Source: Hyphomicrobiales bacterium
GTDB lineage: Bacteria > Pseudomonadota > Alphaproteobacteria > Rhizobiales > JACESI01
Length of the DNA stretch: 64,000 nt
NCBI GenBank assembly: GCA_039989895.1
Contig: JBDXGY010000006.1
Location: 372,001 to 436,000 of the forward strand
Direction: 5' to 3'
A program made the position numbers and the translations under genes. Under the pieces are notes generated by a model. It saw nothing but the letters and a program-made list of their open reading frames with translations. It searched no databases and was not told the origin of the DNA. This document shows, one piece after another, positions 31,339 through 40,708 of the stretch. The number at the start of each line of letters is the position of its first letter. Position 1 is the first letter of the stretch.

Positions 31339-33059
31339 ACAGGCTATCGTCAGATAGATCTATAGATGCCCATTATGATGTGATCATCATCGGGGCTGGT
31401 ATCAATGGAGCAGGGGCCTTTCGAGAATTATGTCTGCAAGGTTTGAAATGTTTGCTTATCGACAAATCCGATTTCAGTTCAGGCACAAGCGCGGCACCTT
31501 CTCGATTAATTCATGGTGGGCTAAAATATATAGAAACCGGCGAATTTCGATTGGTTGCAGAATCAACGCTTGAGCGGAATTTGCTTCTTAAAAACGCCAG
31601 TCATTATGTCAAGCCGCTGCCAACATATGTGCCGGCAACATCCTATTTGAAAGGAATTATTCCTTCCCTGAAGACATTCTTTGGTTGGCCAAGTTCAATG
31701 ACATCAAGAGGGGCCTTCTTAATAAAAGCGGGTCTGACAATTTACGATTGGTACGGCCGCAAAGAAAGAACAATGCCGCGCCATAAAATGATGTTTGGTA
31801 AAAATGTCGCAAATATTATGCCCGCGCTATCTTCAAAGATCGTTGCCCTGGGCTCTTATTACGATGCCTTGATTATGCAGCCCGAGCGACTGGTTCTCGA
31901 GTTGGTTGAGGATGGGTTGAAAGCGTCGAGTAAATCGAAAGCGTTGAATTATGCTTCCATTCTATCTGGCGACAAAAACAACGTCACTATCCATGATCTC
32001 ATTTCAAACGAAAAATCCAGCGCACAAGCAGATACTGTTATCAATGCCGCAGGACCATGGATCGATACTGTTAATGCAGCCTTGGGGGAAGAAACCGCGT
32101 TCATAGGTGGCAATAAAGGATCTCATATATTGCTGGATCATCCAGAACTCGTCAAAATCCTTGGTAATAAAATGGTTTATTTTGAAGGCGAAGACGGGCG
32201 CATTCTTCTCGCTTTTGTATATCACGGTAATGTATTGGCAGGATCAACGGACATACCTGCGAATGATCCTGACAAAACCAAATGCACTGATGCAGAGGTT
32301 GGTTACTTCTTGGACTGTTTGCGACAACTCTTCCCTGACCTCCATCTCACTCAAAGCCAAATTGTGTTCACTTATTCCGGGATACGTCCTCTACCCAACG
32401 CAAAAGGTTTAGCGCCTGGTTTGGTAAGCCGAGATCATTCAATGCCTATTTTAGAAAAGCACGATCATCGCGCCTATCCGGTTTTGTCACTGGTTGGTGG
32501 CAAATGGACAACGTTCCGCGCTTTTTCAGAACAGATCTGTGATGAAGTTCTCAAGAGGGAAAATAAGCAACGAGTAATTTCCAGCAAACATATTGCCATT
32601 GGTGGAGGAAAAAATTATCCTGAAACTCCTTTGGCGTTTAGGGCAGAAATCGATCTTCTCAATCGAAAATACTTGATCGCACCCGATCACATTGAGAATT
32701 TGATCCGCCGATATGGTTTAACCAAATCAGAAGCGATCATTAAGGCAATGAGCAAAGATGAGCGCATCAAACCCACTCTTATTGAAGGCTTGTTGTTGGG
32801 GGAAATTAAGTGGGTATGCCACAATGAAATGGTTCATCATCTCGATGATATTATTCTAAGACGCTCTGAAATAGTCTATGCAGGCCTAACGGGTGCAGGT
32901 TTGCATGAACTATCGTTGGTAATCGGTCAGATCATGAATTGGACTGACAAAAAAATGGCGGATGAAAAGAGCCGGTTGGCCAAAATACTCATTGACCGCC
33001 ATGGCATTCGGTGGACTGATAAAAGTATCAAATATATCCCTGATACTAACCTCAAATAG
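31335..33059 (+). CDS. Second FAD-dependent glycerol-3-phosphate dehydrogenase-like oxidoreductase
   Basis: This 574-residue GlpD-family flavoenzyme has the FAD fold VIIIGAGINGAGAFRELCLQG near residue 16, then RLIHGGLKYIETGEFRLVAES and GGKWTTFRAFSEQICDE. It is longer than EryB and clearly divergent from it. It overlaps the second kinase by 4 bp. By analogy with EryA/EryB, it probably oxidises the polyol phosphate made by that kinase and passes electrons to quinone. It could also be a true glycerol-3-phosphate dehydrogenase, since glycerol kinase is also an FGGY member. Base composition is AT-rich compared with the housekeeping genes. Confidence 0.82.
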   Translation: MNRLSSDRSIDAHYDVIIIGAGINGAGAFRELCLQGLKCLLIDKSDFSSGTSAAPSRLIHGGLKYIETGEFRLVAESTLERNLLLKNASHYVKPLPTYVPATSYLKGIIPSLKTFFGWPSSMTSRGAFLIKAGLTIYDWYGRKERTMPRHKMMFGKNVANIMPALSSKIVALGSYYDALIMQPERLVLELVEDGLKASSKSKALNYASILSGDKNNVTIHDLISNEKSSAQADTVINAAGPWIDTVNAALGEETAFIGGNKGSHILLDHPELVKILGNKMVYFEGEDGRILLAFVYHGNVLAGSTDIPANDPDKTKCTDAEVGYFLDCLRQLFPDLHLTQSQIVFTYSGIRPLPNAKGLAPGLVSRDHSMPILEKHDHRAYPVLSLVGGKWTTFRAFSEQICDEVLKRENKQRVISSKHIAIGGGKNYPETPLAFRAEIDLLNRKYLIAPDHIENLIRRYGLTKSEAIIKAMSKDERIKPTLIEGLLLGEIKWVCHNEMVHHLDDIILRRSEIVYAGLTGAGLHELSLVIGQIMNWTDKKMADEKSRLAKILIDRHGIRWTDKSIKYIPDTNLK

Positions 33060-33116
33060 GATTACTCAACACAACTGGAATAAAATTAATAGTCGCAGAA
33101 TTTGAAGGAATAAAAC

Positions 33117-33884
33117 ATGTCACTGCCTGAGTTTTGGATAGGCACAAGCTGGAAGATGAATAAAACCTTGGACGAAGCAATGGTATTTGCTTCGGCACTT
33201 GGTTCAGTGGATTCACACAGCGATCCAAGAATCCAAAGATTTGTCATTCCGCCTTTCACGGCTGTAAGACAGGTCAAAGAAACTCTGGCTGACACATCAG
33301 TCAAAGTCGGTGCGCAGACTATGCACTGGGATGATGCAGGAGCGTGGACTGGTGAAGTTTCACCCTTGATGCTTAAGGATTGCAATCTAGATATTATCGA
33401 GTTGGGGCACTCAGAACGTCGTACGCATTTCGGTGAAACCAATGAGACTGTTGCAAAGAAATCAGCAGCGGCCGTCCGCCACGCTCTTATCCCACTTATT
33501 TGCATCGGCGAAACTTTAGCAGAGCGCGAAGCTGGGCGAGCTCAAGAGGTTCTTGCCGAGCAAGTCTCAACTGCCTTATCTGCGATTGCTGCCGAGCAGT
33601 CCGACGCTCCTGTGCTGCTTGCTTATGAGCCTGTTTGGGCAATCGGCGAGGGTGGAATTCCAGCATCCGCCGACTATGCCAATGACCGCCATGCTGAAAT
33701 CATAGCGCTTTCGCGCGACATTTTAGGAAAGCCGGTACCGTGCCTTTATGGCGGCTCGGTGAATCCGGAAAATTGCGTTGAACTCATCCAATGCGAACAT
33801 ATTGACGGCCTGTTTATTGGCCGCTCCGCTTGGCATGTCCAAGGCTATCTGGACATACTCAATCGTTGTTCCAACGCCATCTAA
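33117..33884 (+). CDS. eryH: Triose-phosphate isomerase-like L-erythrulose-1-phosphate isomerase (EryH/TpiB)
   Basis: This 255-residue TIM barrel has the catalytic residues of triose-phosphate isomerase: K13 in SWKMNK, H98 in ELGHSERR and E171 in AYEPVWAIGEGG. The phosphate loop LYGGSVNPEN is also present. In Brucella, EryH isomerises L-erythrulose-1-phosphate to D-erythrulose-4-phosphate. Adjacency to eryI and the ery locus supports that role over glycolytic TpiA. It lies 57 bp after the second dehydrogenase and 26 bp before eryI. Confidence 0.88.
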   Translation: MSLPEFWIGTSWKMNKTLDEAMVFASALGSVDSHSDPRIQRFVIPPFTAVRQVKETLADTSVKVGAQTMHWDDAGAWTGEVSPLMLKDCNLDIIELGHSERRTHFGETNETVAKKSAAAVRHALIPLICIGETLAEREAGRAQEVLAEQVSTALSAIAAEQSDAPVLLAYEPVWAIGEGGIPASADYANDRHAEIIALSRDILGKPVPCLYGGSVNPENCVELIQCEHIDGLFIGRSAWHVQGYLDILNRCSNAI

Positions 33885-33910
33885 ATATATAAAACAAAAA
33901 GGATAACACT

Positions 33911-34366
33911 ATGAAAGTTGCAATAGCCGGAGACAGCGCAGGAGAAGGTCTCGCAAAGGTCATCGCGGAACACCTTATAACTAAAGGCATCGTAGCCGAG
34001 GATCTATCACATTCGAAAGCAGGGCCTGACGCTTTTTATGCCAATCTAGCTGACCGTGTCGCTAATAGCGTTTTAGATGGTAACTATAACCGTGCTATCT
34101 TGGTATGCGGGACGGGTATTGGTGTGTGTCTTTCAGCAAATAAAATACCGGGCATTAGGGCTGCGCAATGTCACGACACCTATTCTGCCGAGCGCGCTGC
34201 ACTCTCCAACAATGCTCAGATCATCACCCTTGGCGCCCGCGTTGTGGGGCAAGAATTGGCAAAATCTATCGTCGAGGCATTCTTAGCCAACACATTTGAT
34301 CCCAATGGCCGGTCTGCTAAAAATGTACAAGCAATCAATGACTTGGATGAAAAATATAACAAATAA
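33911..34366 (+). CDS. eryI: RpiB-like D-erythrulose-4-phosphate isomerase (EryI)
   Basis: This 151-residue RpiB/LacAB-family isomerase starts [18 protein letters not shown]. It carries the active-site cysteine at about C66 in [14 protein letters not shown], followed by [15 protein letters not shown]. In Brucella, EryI converts D-erythrulose-4-phosphate to D-erythrose-4-phosphate, the entry point into central metabolism. The family also includes ribose-5-phosphate isomerase B, but the pairing with eryH favours the erythritol role. Confidence 0.88.
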   Translation: MKVAIAGDSAGEGLAKVIAEHLITKGIVAEDLSHSKAGPDAFYANLADRVANSVLDGNYNRAILVCGTGIGVCLSANKIPGIRAAQCHDTYSAERAALSNNAQIITLGARVVGQELAKSIVEAFLANTFDPNGRSAKNVQAINDLDEKYNK

Positions 34367-34407
34367 GAAAACGATATTCACCATTGGTCATGACATGACG
34401 TTTTGCT

Positions 34408-35370
34408 TCAGCTTTTGAGTAGTTGTAAGGCTGTGTCTTCATCTGTGACGAGATGAGTAATGAGTTTAGCTCTTAAAGCAGCTCTGATTGCCTTAACTTT
34501 ATGTAACCCTCCAGCCACACAAATGCGCTTTTGCATGGCTTTCAAATCATTCAAGCTTGCACATATCATTTGATCATGGATTTTTGAGCGAACTTCGTCA
34601 CCATTTGCATCAATAAACAGGCCCATAATAACCGCCGCAGCTCCTTTTGATTTAACATCCTCTATAATATCTTTTGCATAGAGATTATGTGTCTCAAGTG
34701 TAGAACCTGGCCCAAGCTCACCCGTGCCAAACAAGGCCACCGACGCGCCACGAATTATATTAAATTGCGCTGCAATTGATGGTTCTTTCATTAGACTAGC
34801 CCTAATCTCAGGGCTTGAAACAACCACAGGCGCTAATATGTTTACACATTTGGCTGAAAGCTGATTGGCAAGTAATGAGGAGCATAATTCGGGCGAGAAA
34901 TCAGATGCCAAACCGTCTGGGCTTGCAACAAGTTGTGCAACCGTGATGTTTTTAAAATTATTATGGTTTGGAACAGATTCTGCGACCGCCGATACTGTAC
35001 GCCCCCAAGCAACCGCTAAGGTTTCTCCATCCTGCAGTTTATCCATTAAAATCATGGATGCGGCATTCCCAAGACGTTGCAATAAATCCTTACCAGAGAG
35101 TGATGGTATAACTAAGGATTCTTCCAAACCATATTTTTTAGTTAGTTGTTTTGATATTTTAACGCTCGCCGCTACTTCAGTATTGATTGTAACTTTTACT
35201 ATTCCGCGCTCTCTTGCTTCTGCCAAGAGTTTGATCACTGTAACGCGGGAAATTTTAAGGCGATCTGCTACTTTTTTTTGCGTGAGTTCGTCAACATAAT
35301 ACAACCATGCGGCCCAAGTTGCTGTATCTGAAAATTCGTTTGGTCGTCGTGGTGTCTTATCCTCCCGCAT
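34408..35370 (-). CDS. SorC/DeoR-type sugar-responsive transcriptional regulator
   Basis: This 320-residue SorC-family regulator has an HTH at the N-terminus (DELTQKKVADRLKISRVTVIKLLAEAR) and a sugar-phosphate-binding domain. I chose the ATG at 35370 (MREDK) because GGGGG lies a few bases upstream; an upstream TTG is in frame but overlaps that site. It diverges from the G1P-dehydrogenase gene across a 154-bp gap with an inverted pair of CAAATGTAA. Its location at the junction of the two polyol modules suggests that it controls the second one. Confidence 0.88.
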   Translation of the reverse strand: MREDKTPRRPNEFSDTATWAAWLYYVDELTQKKVADRLKISRVTVIKLLAEARERGIVKVTINTEVAASVKISKQLTKKYGLEESLVIPSLSGKDLLQRLGNAASMILMDKLQDGETLAVAWGRTVSAVAESVPNHNNFKNITVAQLVASPDGLASDFSPELCSSLLANQLSAKCVNILAPVVVSSPEIRASLMKEPSIAAQFNIIRGASVALFGTGELGPGSTLETHNLYAKDIIEDVKSKGAAAVIMGLFIDANGDEVRSKIHDQMICASLNDLKAMQKRICVAGGLHKVKAIRAALRAKLITHLVTDEDTALQLLKS

Positions 35371-35436
35371 GCAAACCCCCAATCAATCAAATATCGATTT
35401 ATAGTTGGACCAATTTGATAAATTACGCAAGTCTTT

Positions 35437-35469
35437 TTACATTTGCATATAATGACTTTACAAATGTAA
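35437..35469. promoter_or_regulatory. Inverted pair of CAAATGTAA, candidate SorC operator
   Basis: TTACATTTG (35437-35445) and CAAATGTAA (35461-35469) are exact inverted 9-mers separated by 15 bp, so their centres are 24 bp apart. They lie between the divergent SorC and G1P-dehydrogenase genes. The same 9-mer recurs at 42641-42649 upstream of the second ABC transporter. Confidence 0.55.
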
Positions 35470-35524
35470 GTTTTCATAATAATTATTACTGCAAATTCAA
35501 CAATATGATGGGTAGTTGTCTTTC

Positions 35525-36862
35525 ATGGCGGAAAATGACCACAGACTCGGTGAAAACTGGACAGACTTAATTGACGATATTGTTGCGGGAAATTTTTTTG
35601 ATAATGAATCTGGAAAAACCGTTTCGGTTCCTTATGAGTCTATTGTTTTTCAGGAGAGTTTGGATGGTGCTGAGGAAGCGTTAATCGCTGATTTAAAGTT
35701 AGGTGAAAAAATTGCGATTGTAGCGGATGAAGACACCTATGACGCGCTTGGACAACGTGTGGCTGCCGCTTTGAAAAACATCGGTGTCGATAAAACGATA
35801 ATTCTAAAAAAACCACATGCGGATATGCAAACAGCAGCCAGCCTCACCGAGGAATTGAGCGAGTTTGATAGCGCAGTTGCAATCGGTTCTGGGACTATCA
35901 ATGATCTCGTTAAATATGTGACCGCGCAAGATGGCCGGCGTTATTGTGTTTTTGCAACTGCGGCCTCTATGAACGGTTACACTTCAACGACAGCAAGCAT
36001 GACACTGGAAACCGGTTTGAAGGTTTCTTTGCCCGCACAAGCGCCAGTAGGTTTCTTTGTAGATATGGACGTTTCGGCTTCTGCTCCGTCTTATTTAGCG
36101 GCATCAGGGTTTGCTGACTGTGTTGCTCGATCTGTCGCTCAGGTAGATTGGTGGATGTCACATCGATTATTGAATACGCTCTACCGAAGCGTTCCTTTCG
36201 ATATCCAAATTGACGATGAAATAGAGTTAAATAAATGTGCTTATTTACTCCCCAAAGGTGATATTCATGCGACCGCACGACTCTACCGTGTCTTGACCCT
36301 TTGTGGTCTAGGGATTGGGTTTATTGGGATGTCTAATCCAGGCTCAATGGCTGAGCATCAGGTATCACACTATATCGACTGCTTTGCTGGCGCAGCCCAC
36401 CCAGGCTCTCTACATGGACAGCAAGTTGGGGTTACGAGCTTAACCATGGCGCGCCTTCAACAAGCGATGCTTGCACAAGATAAGCCCCCCATTATGAGGC
36501 CGACATCAATTGATTTTGACGGTATGAAAACACGAATGGGAAGCGATATCGCGGCCCAATGTTTAGAGCTGCTTAAAAAGAAAGCCTTTGATGAAAAAGC
36601 CATTGATGCAGTCAACGAACAGCTCGCTACTATTTGGCCAGAATTAAGACAGGAAGTTCAGCGCTTCATGATTCCCGCCACGCAAATGGAAAAGCTTCTC
36701 AGTGATGCAGGCGCTCCAATATCGGCTGCAGAACTTGGTCTTGATTTGGACTTTTATAAACAAGCTGTGCGCCATGGACATGAGATGCGTGACCGTTTTT
36801 CCTTTGTCGATATTGCAGCGAATGCAGGGATATTGGAGGAATACATTTCGGCTGAAAAGTAA
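35525..36862 (+). CDS. sn-Glycerol-1-phosphate dehydrogenase-like protein (AraM/EgsA family)
   Basis: This 445-residue metal-dependent dehydrogenase has the NAD-binding loop AIGSGTINDLVKY near residue 120. The metal ligands expected for the family are D198 (FADCVARS), H278 (GSMAEHQVSHY) and H298 (SLHGQQVG). AraM-type enzymes interconvert dihydroxyacetone phosphate and sn-glycerol-1-phosphate. I chose the ATG at 35525 over an upstream TTG. It heads a run of polyol genes (SDR, aldolase, kinase, phosphatase). It may act on a longer polyol phosphate instead of glycerol-1-phosphate. Confidence 0.82.
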   Translation: MAENDHRLGENWTDLIDDIVAGNFFDNESGKTVSVPYESIVFQESLDGAEEALIADLKLGEKIAIVADEDTYDALGQRVAAALKNIGVDKTIILKKPHADMQTAASLTEELSEFDSAVAIGSGTINDLVKYVTAQDGRRYCVFATAASMNGYTSTTASMTLETGLKVSLPAQAPVGFFVDMDVSASAPSYLAASGFADCVARSVAQVDWWMSHRLLNTLYRSVPFDIQIDDEIELNKCAYLLPKGDIHATARLYRVLTLCGLGIGFIGMSNPGSMAEHQVSHYIDCFAGAAHPGSLHGQQVGVTSLTMARLQQAMLAQDKPPIMRPTSIDFDGMKTRMGSDIAAQCLELLKKKAFDEKAIDAVNEQLATIWPELRQEVQRFMIPATQMEKLLSDAGAPISAAELGLDLDFYKQAVRHGHEMRDRFSFVDIAANAGILEEYISAEK

Positions 36863-36888
36863 CGTGATCATTGGTATGGGAGGACATA

Positions 36889-37614
36889 ATGATGAAAAAA
36901 CCTTTAGTTGCTATAACGGGAGCCAGCTCAGGTATTGGTGAAGCTGTTGCCAAGACATTTTCTGCGGCTGGACATCCAGTTCTCTTGATGGCTCGCCGTC
37001 TCGAGCGGATGGAAGCGCTAGGACTTCCAAATTCCATGTGCTGTGAGGTTGATGTTCGCAACCGAGAGCAAATACGGTCAGCTGTTGCAAAAGCAGAGGC
37101 GGAATATGGCCCGGTCGATATGATGTTTTGTAACGCAGGTGTCGCGCGGCTTGCAGATATTTCTTCCCAACCACCGGAAGAGTGGGATGAAATGATCGAC
37201 ATCAACACCAAGGGTGTGATGAACACTGTGCACGCAGTGATGAACGACATGATGGAGCGTCGTGCCGGAACATTATTTATGATGAGTTCAATCGCCGGGC
37301 GTAAGGTTTATCCTGATCACACAGTTTATTGTGGCACCAAGTATTTTGTTCATGCAGTTTCAGAATCCATACGCGACTATTTAGCTGATTATAACGTACG
37401 TGTTGTTGTTCTATCGCCGGGCATAATTGAGACAGAGGTTTTAAGCGGCGTTAAAGATCCCAATACTCTTAAGGCATATCAGGACAATAAGAAAAAGATT
37501 GGTGGCGGGATTGGCTCAGAACATGTGGCAGAGATCATGCTGCATACTTACCAAATGCCGCAAAATGCCCTCATTCAAGAAATTTGCATTACACCAACAC
37601 GGCAAAAATATTAA
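36889..37614 (+). CDS. Short-chain dehydrogenase/reductase (classical SDR)
   Basis: This protein of about 241 residues has the NAD(P) motif TGASSGIGEAV near residue 10, the NAG motif (FCNAGVARLAD), catalytic Ser in MMSSIAG and YxxxK as YCGTK. The GGGAGG site at 36878-36883 fits the ATG at 36889, or at 36892. It lies 26 bp after the G1P-dehydrogenase gene and just ahead of the aldolase. It probably oxidises a polyol or reduces an aldehyde of the pathway. It could replace the SDR domain that the neighbouring aldolase has lost, but that is inference. Confidence 0.85.
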   Translation: MMKKPLVAITGASSGIGEAVAKTFSAAGHPVLLMARRLERMEALGLPNSMCCEVDVRNREQIRSAVAKAEAEYGPVDMMFCNAGVARLADISSQPPEEWDEMIDINTKGVMNTVHAVMNDMMERRAGTLFMMSSIAGRKVYPDHTVYCGTKYFVHAVSESIRDYLADYNVRVVVLSPGIIETEVLSGVKDPNTLKAYQDNKKKIGGGIGSEHVAEIMLHTYQMPQNALIQEICITPTRQKY

Positions 37615-37628
37615 TCAAGGTAGAGATT

Positions 37629-38951
37629 ATGAAATCTCAATGGTCAGACAGCGAGTTGCAAAAAGTTTTGCTGGCTGCGAAAAAAGCGGATCAAAATACT
37701 GATATTGCAACGCGTGTTTACACGACAAGACTATTGGGCTGTGATCCTGAATTGGTGCTTCACGGTGGTGGAAATACATCGGTCAAAACAGTGACTAAAA
37801 CCATGGATGGGACACTTGTAAATTCGATTTGCGTCAAAGGCAGTGGATGGGACATGGGCACAATTGAATCAGCTGGCTTACCTGCTCTTGAGTTGGAGCC
37901 TTTGCGTGATTTGGTCCAAATGGATACCTTATCTGATATTGATATGGTGCGCGAACAGCGGCAGTTATTACTGGACTCGTCCTCGCCAAACCCATCTGTT
38001 GAAGCGATATTACATGCACTTATTCCAGCCAAATATGTCGATCACACTCATGCGAATGCGGTGGTTGCAATCACTAACCAGCCGGAGGGTGAAAAGCTAA
38101 CCCGCGAACTATATTCCGACAGTATAATCGTCCCTTATGTGATGCCCGGTTTTGATTTGGCAAAGACATGCGCGCGTTATTTAGCAGACAATCCAAACGC
38201 CACCAGTATGGTTCTTATGAAACACGGTATTTTTACATGGTCTGATGATGCCCGAACGGCCTATGAAGAAATGATCGAGCTGGTTGATCGCGCAGAAAAG
38301 AAACTTGCAGAAGGTAACTCAACCCCATTTCGATCAGTTGATATTCCAAAAAACCTAGCCACGCCTGCTCAGATCGTGCCGCTTTTGCGTGAGGCATTGG
38401 CCCAACCGTCAAGTTTAGACGGTGAAGCCAATCGTTTAATTATGGTCCATCGTGCAAATGAGGAAATTCTCCATTTTTGTAACGCAGAAAATTTGCCGTC
38501 ATTGGTCTCACGTGGCAACGCAACCCCAGAACATGTCATTCGCATTAAGCGAAAAGGGGTAGCGCTTCGCGCCCCTGAGCCAGATAAGCTTGACGCCTTT
38601 TTCAATGATGTGAAAGTTGCTGTCAGTGCATATATTGAAGATTATAAAAACTATTTTGAACGCAACAACAAGCGTGCAGGCGGCGCACTTAAAATGTTAG
38701 ATCCTGTTCCATGCGTTTTCTACATTGCCGGTGTTGGCTTATTTGCAGTCGGCAAAAGCCTGAAAGCTGCTGAGGTGGCGGCAGATATCGCTGAAGCGAC
38801 TATTAATGTAATTACAAAAGCAGAAGGCATGGATGCCTTTGAACCTTTAAACGAAGAAGACCTTTTTGATCTTGAATATTGGTCGCTTGAGCAAATTAAA
38901 CTATCTCCGCAAGTGGCGCTTGTAACGGGAGCCGCAGGTGGTATGGGATGA
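37629..38951 (+). CDS. Class II aldolase, truncated member of the bifunctional aldolase/SDR (RhaD-like) family
   Basis: This 440-residue protein has the zinc-aldolase domain: HGGGNTSVK near residue 45, H139 and H141 in VDHTHANAVV, and H199 in MKHGIFTWSD. The family then normally continues into a full SDR domain, giving about 690 residues. Here the reading frame stops right after the SDR nucleotide motif VTGAAGGMG. Fragments of the missing half remain downstream (38938-39177). The aldolase part looks intact and may still cleave a ketose-1-phosphate to DHAP and an aldehyde. The start is the ATG at 37629, shortly after the SDR gene. Confidence 0.85.
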   Translation: MKSQWSDSELQKVLLAAKKADQNTDIATRVYTTRLLGCDPELVLHGGGNTSVKTVTKTMDGTLVNSICVKGSGWDMGTIESAGLPALELEPLRDLVQMDTLSDIDMVREQRQLLLDSSSPNPSVEAILHALIPAKYVDHTHANAVVAITNQPEGEKLTRELYSDSIIVPYVMPGFDLAKTCARYLADNPNATSMVLMKHGIFTWSDDARTAYEEMIELVDRAEKKLAEGNSTPFRSVDIPKNLATPAQIVPLLREALAQPSSLDGEANRLIMVHRANEEILHFCNAENLPSLVSRGNATPEHVIRIKRKGVALRAPEPDKLDAFFNDVKVAVSAYIEDYKNYFERNNKRAGGALKMLDPVPCVFYIAGVGLFAVGKSLKAAEVAADIAEATINVITKAEGMDAFEPLNEEDLFDLEYWSLEQIKLSPQVALVTGAAGGMG

Positions 38952-39177
38952 TAAATCACGAAAGTTTTGCCCACAAAAGCGTGGAAATGACATGATGGAT
39001 ATTTTTGAAGAGGCACTTAAAAAGGCTGCAAAGGATGTGGGTGGATTTCCAATTGTGTGCAATGTAGCATCCGCATTTGTACATCTAACAAAGACACGAA
39101 CAACAACAGGTTTCGTCCGGATAGTCGATGGCGGAAATGTTGCTGCAATGATGCGGTGGGAAAAAGATGATGGCTAA
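38938..39177 (+). pseudogene. Decayed remnant of the SDR domain of the bifunctional aldolase
   Basis: In a shifted frame right after the aldolase stop, a short open frame encodes pieces of an SDR domain. One block, EEALKKAAKDVGGFPIVCNV, fits the helix plus NAG-strand region. It then jumps to HLTKTRTTTGFVRIVDGG followed by NVAAM, the canonical SDR C-terminus (TTG..VDGGNVAA). The Rossmann start is left on the aldolase, and most of the catalytic region (Tyr, Lys) is missing. At least two internal deletions plus a frameshift are needed. It overlaps the start of the following kinase gene. Confidence 0.75.
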
Positions 39178-40708
39178 AGATCTTGTTATTGGTATTGATT
39201 CATCGACTACCGCAACAAAGGCAATTGCCTGGACGAAAGATGGTGAACAAGTTGCCGAGGCTCGCTATCCAATACAGCTTTATAATCCCAAGCCCGGTCA
39301 TTTTGAACAAAATGCTAAGGATTGGTGGCAAAGCGCCGCTGATACGCTTCAAGAATTAACGGGCAAAATAGATGTAAACCGGATTGCCGCATTGGCGATT
39401 TCCAATCAACGCGAAACCTTTTGTGTTTTTGACGAAAATGACGAGCCTCTTTTGCCGGGTACAGTGTGGCTAGATGAGCGTGCAACAGCTCAGCAAAAAT
39501 CGTTCTCAAAAGGGTTTGGATCTGAGAAATTAAGACGTATTTCTGGAAAGCCGGTGGATGTGATCGTCCCTCTTTTTCGGATGCTTTGGATAGCAGAAAA
39601 CCATCCAGATATTTACAGTAAAATTCGAGCATTTGCCGATGTGAACTGCACAATCACGCGGCATCTAACAGGGGCTTGGTCTACACCTCTTGCTTCGGCC
39701 GATCCAACAGGAATGGTGGATATGGAGAAAGGGGACTGGTCACAAGAGATATTGAATGCAGCTGGTATCGATCCTAGCGTCATGCCAACTTTATATAAAC
39801 CGGGCGCTGTGATGGGACATGTTACCGCCAATGCCGCGCGCGCAACTGGTCTGCCTGAAGGCGTTGCCGTTGTCGCAGGCGGTGGTGATGGTCAATGTGC
39901 GGCGACAGGCACTGGCACAATTGCACCCGGGATCGCTTATATGAATCTGGGAACCGCACTGGTTGCTGGGTGCTACGCGCATGACTATGCACATGATCAA
40001 GCCTTTCGAACAGAAGTTTCAATCTCTGATGGCGGTTTCATCTATGAAACGGTTTTGAAAGCGGGTACTTTTTTAATTGATTGGATGACCGAGCAGATGG
40101 CTCAGGTAGAAAAGACCGATCAAGTTGCCTTTTTGTCAGCGCTGGAAGAAGAAGCGAAGAACAGCCCTATTGGGGCGGGTGGGCTTATCATTTTACCATA
40201 CTGGCAAGGCTGTATGACCCCGCATTGGGACAGTAATGCACGCGGTGTTATTGCAGGCCTTTCAGGGTCTACGCGCACGGGGGATATTTATCGGGCCATT
40301 CTTGAAGGTTTGGCATTCGATACCGCTCAGGCGTTGGAGAAAGTGCGTCAAGCCACAGGCCGACGTATCAATAATATAGTTGCGATAGGCGGGGGGGCAT
40401 CATCTGACTTGTTCTTATCTATTATGGCTGATGCACTCAATATCACCGTTTTAAAATCCGATATACGCGAAGCTTCATCTTTAGGTGCAGCTATGGCTGC
40501 GTCGGTGGGTGCTGGATGGTTCTCAAGCTTTGCTGAGGCCTCCGATTCCATGAAAGGGAAAATCGTCAAAAGCATTGAACCCGATCCTGAGCGGGCAAAA
40601 CGTTATGCTGAACTGCGAAGCCATTACGAACGGCTTTGGCCACTTCTATCTGAATGGAATGAGGATTTAAGCAACTTCACTAAGAGCCAGCTGGAATCCA
40701 ATTCATGA
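39167..40708 (+). CDS. FGGY carbohydrate kinase, xylulokinase-like
   Basis: This 513-residue kinase starts MMAKDLVIGIDSSTTATKAI and shows AISNQRETFCVFDEND, VWLDERATAQQ, DGQCAATGTGT and IVAIGGGASSDLFLSIMADAL in the usual FGGY order. The overall pattern is XylB-like. It overlaps the decayed SDR fragment upstream and the HAD gene downstream (ATGA). It probably phosphorylates a ketopentose or related ketose for the aldolase route. The exact sugar is not readable. Confidence 0.85.
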   Translation: MMAKDLVIGIDSSTTATKAIAWTKDGEQVAEARYPIQLYNPKPGHFEQNAKDWWQSAADTLQELTGKIDVNRIAALAISNQRETFCVFDENDEPLLPGTVWLDERATAQQKSFSKGFGSEKLRRISGKPVDVIVPLFRMLWIAENHPDIYSKIRAFADVNCTITRHLTGAWSTPLASADPTGMVDMEKGDWSQEILNAAGIDPSVMPTLYKPGAVMGHVTANAARATGLPEGVAVVAGGGDGQCAATGTGTIAPGIAYMNLGTALVAGCYAHDYAHDQAFRTEVSISDGGFIYETVLKAGTFLIDWMTEQMAQVEKTDQVAFLSALEEEAKNSPIGAGGLIILPYWQGCMTPHWDSNARGVIAGLSGSTRTGDIYRAILEGLAFDTAQALEKVRQATGRRINNIVAIGGGASSDLFLSIMADALNITVLKSDIREASSLGAAMAASVGAGWFSSFAEASDSMKGKIVKSIEPDPERAKRYAELRSHYERLWPLLSEWNEDLSNFTKSQLESNS

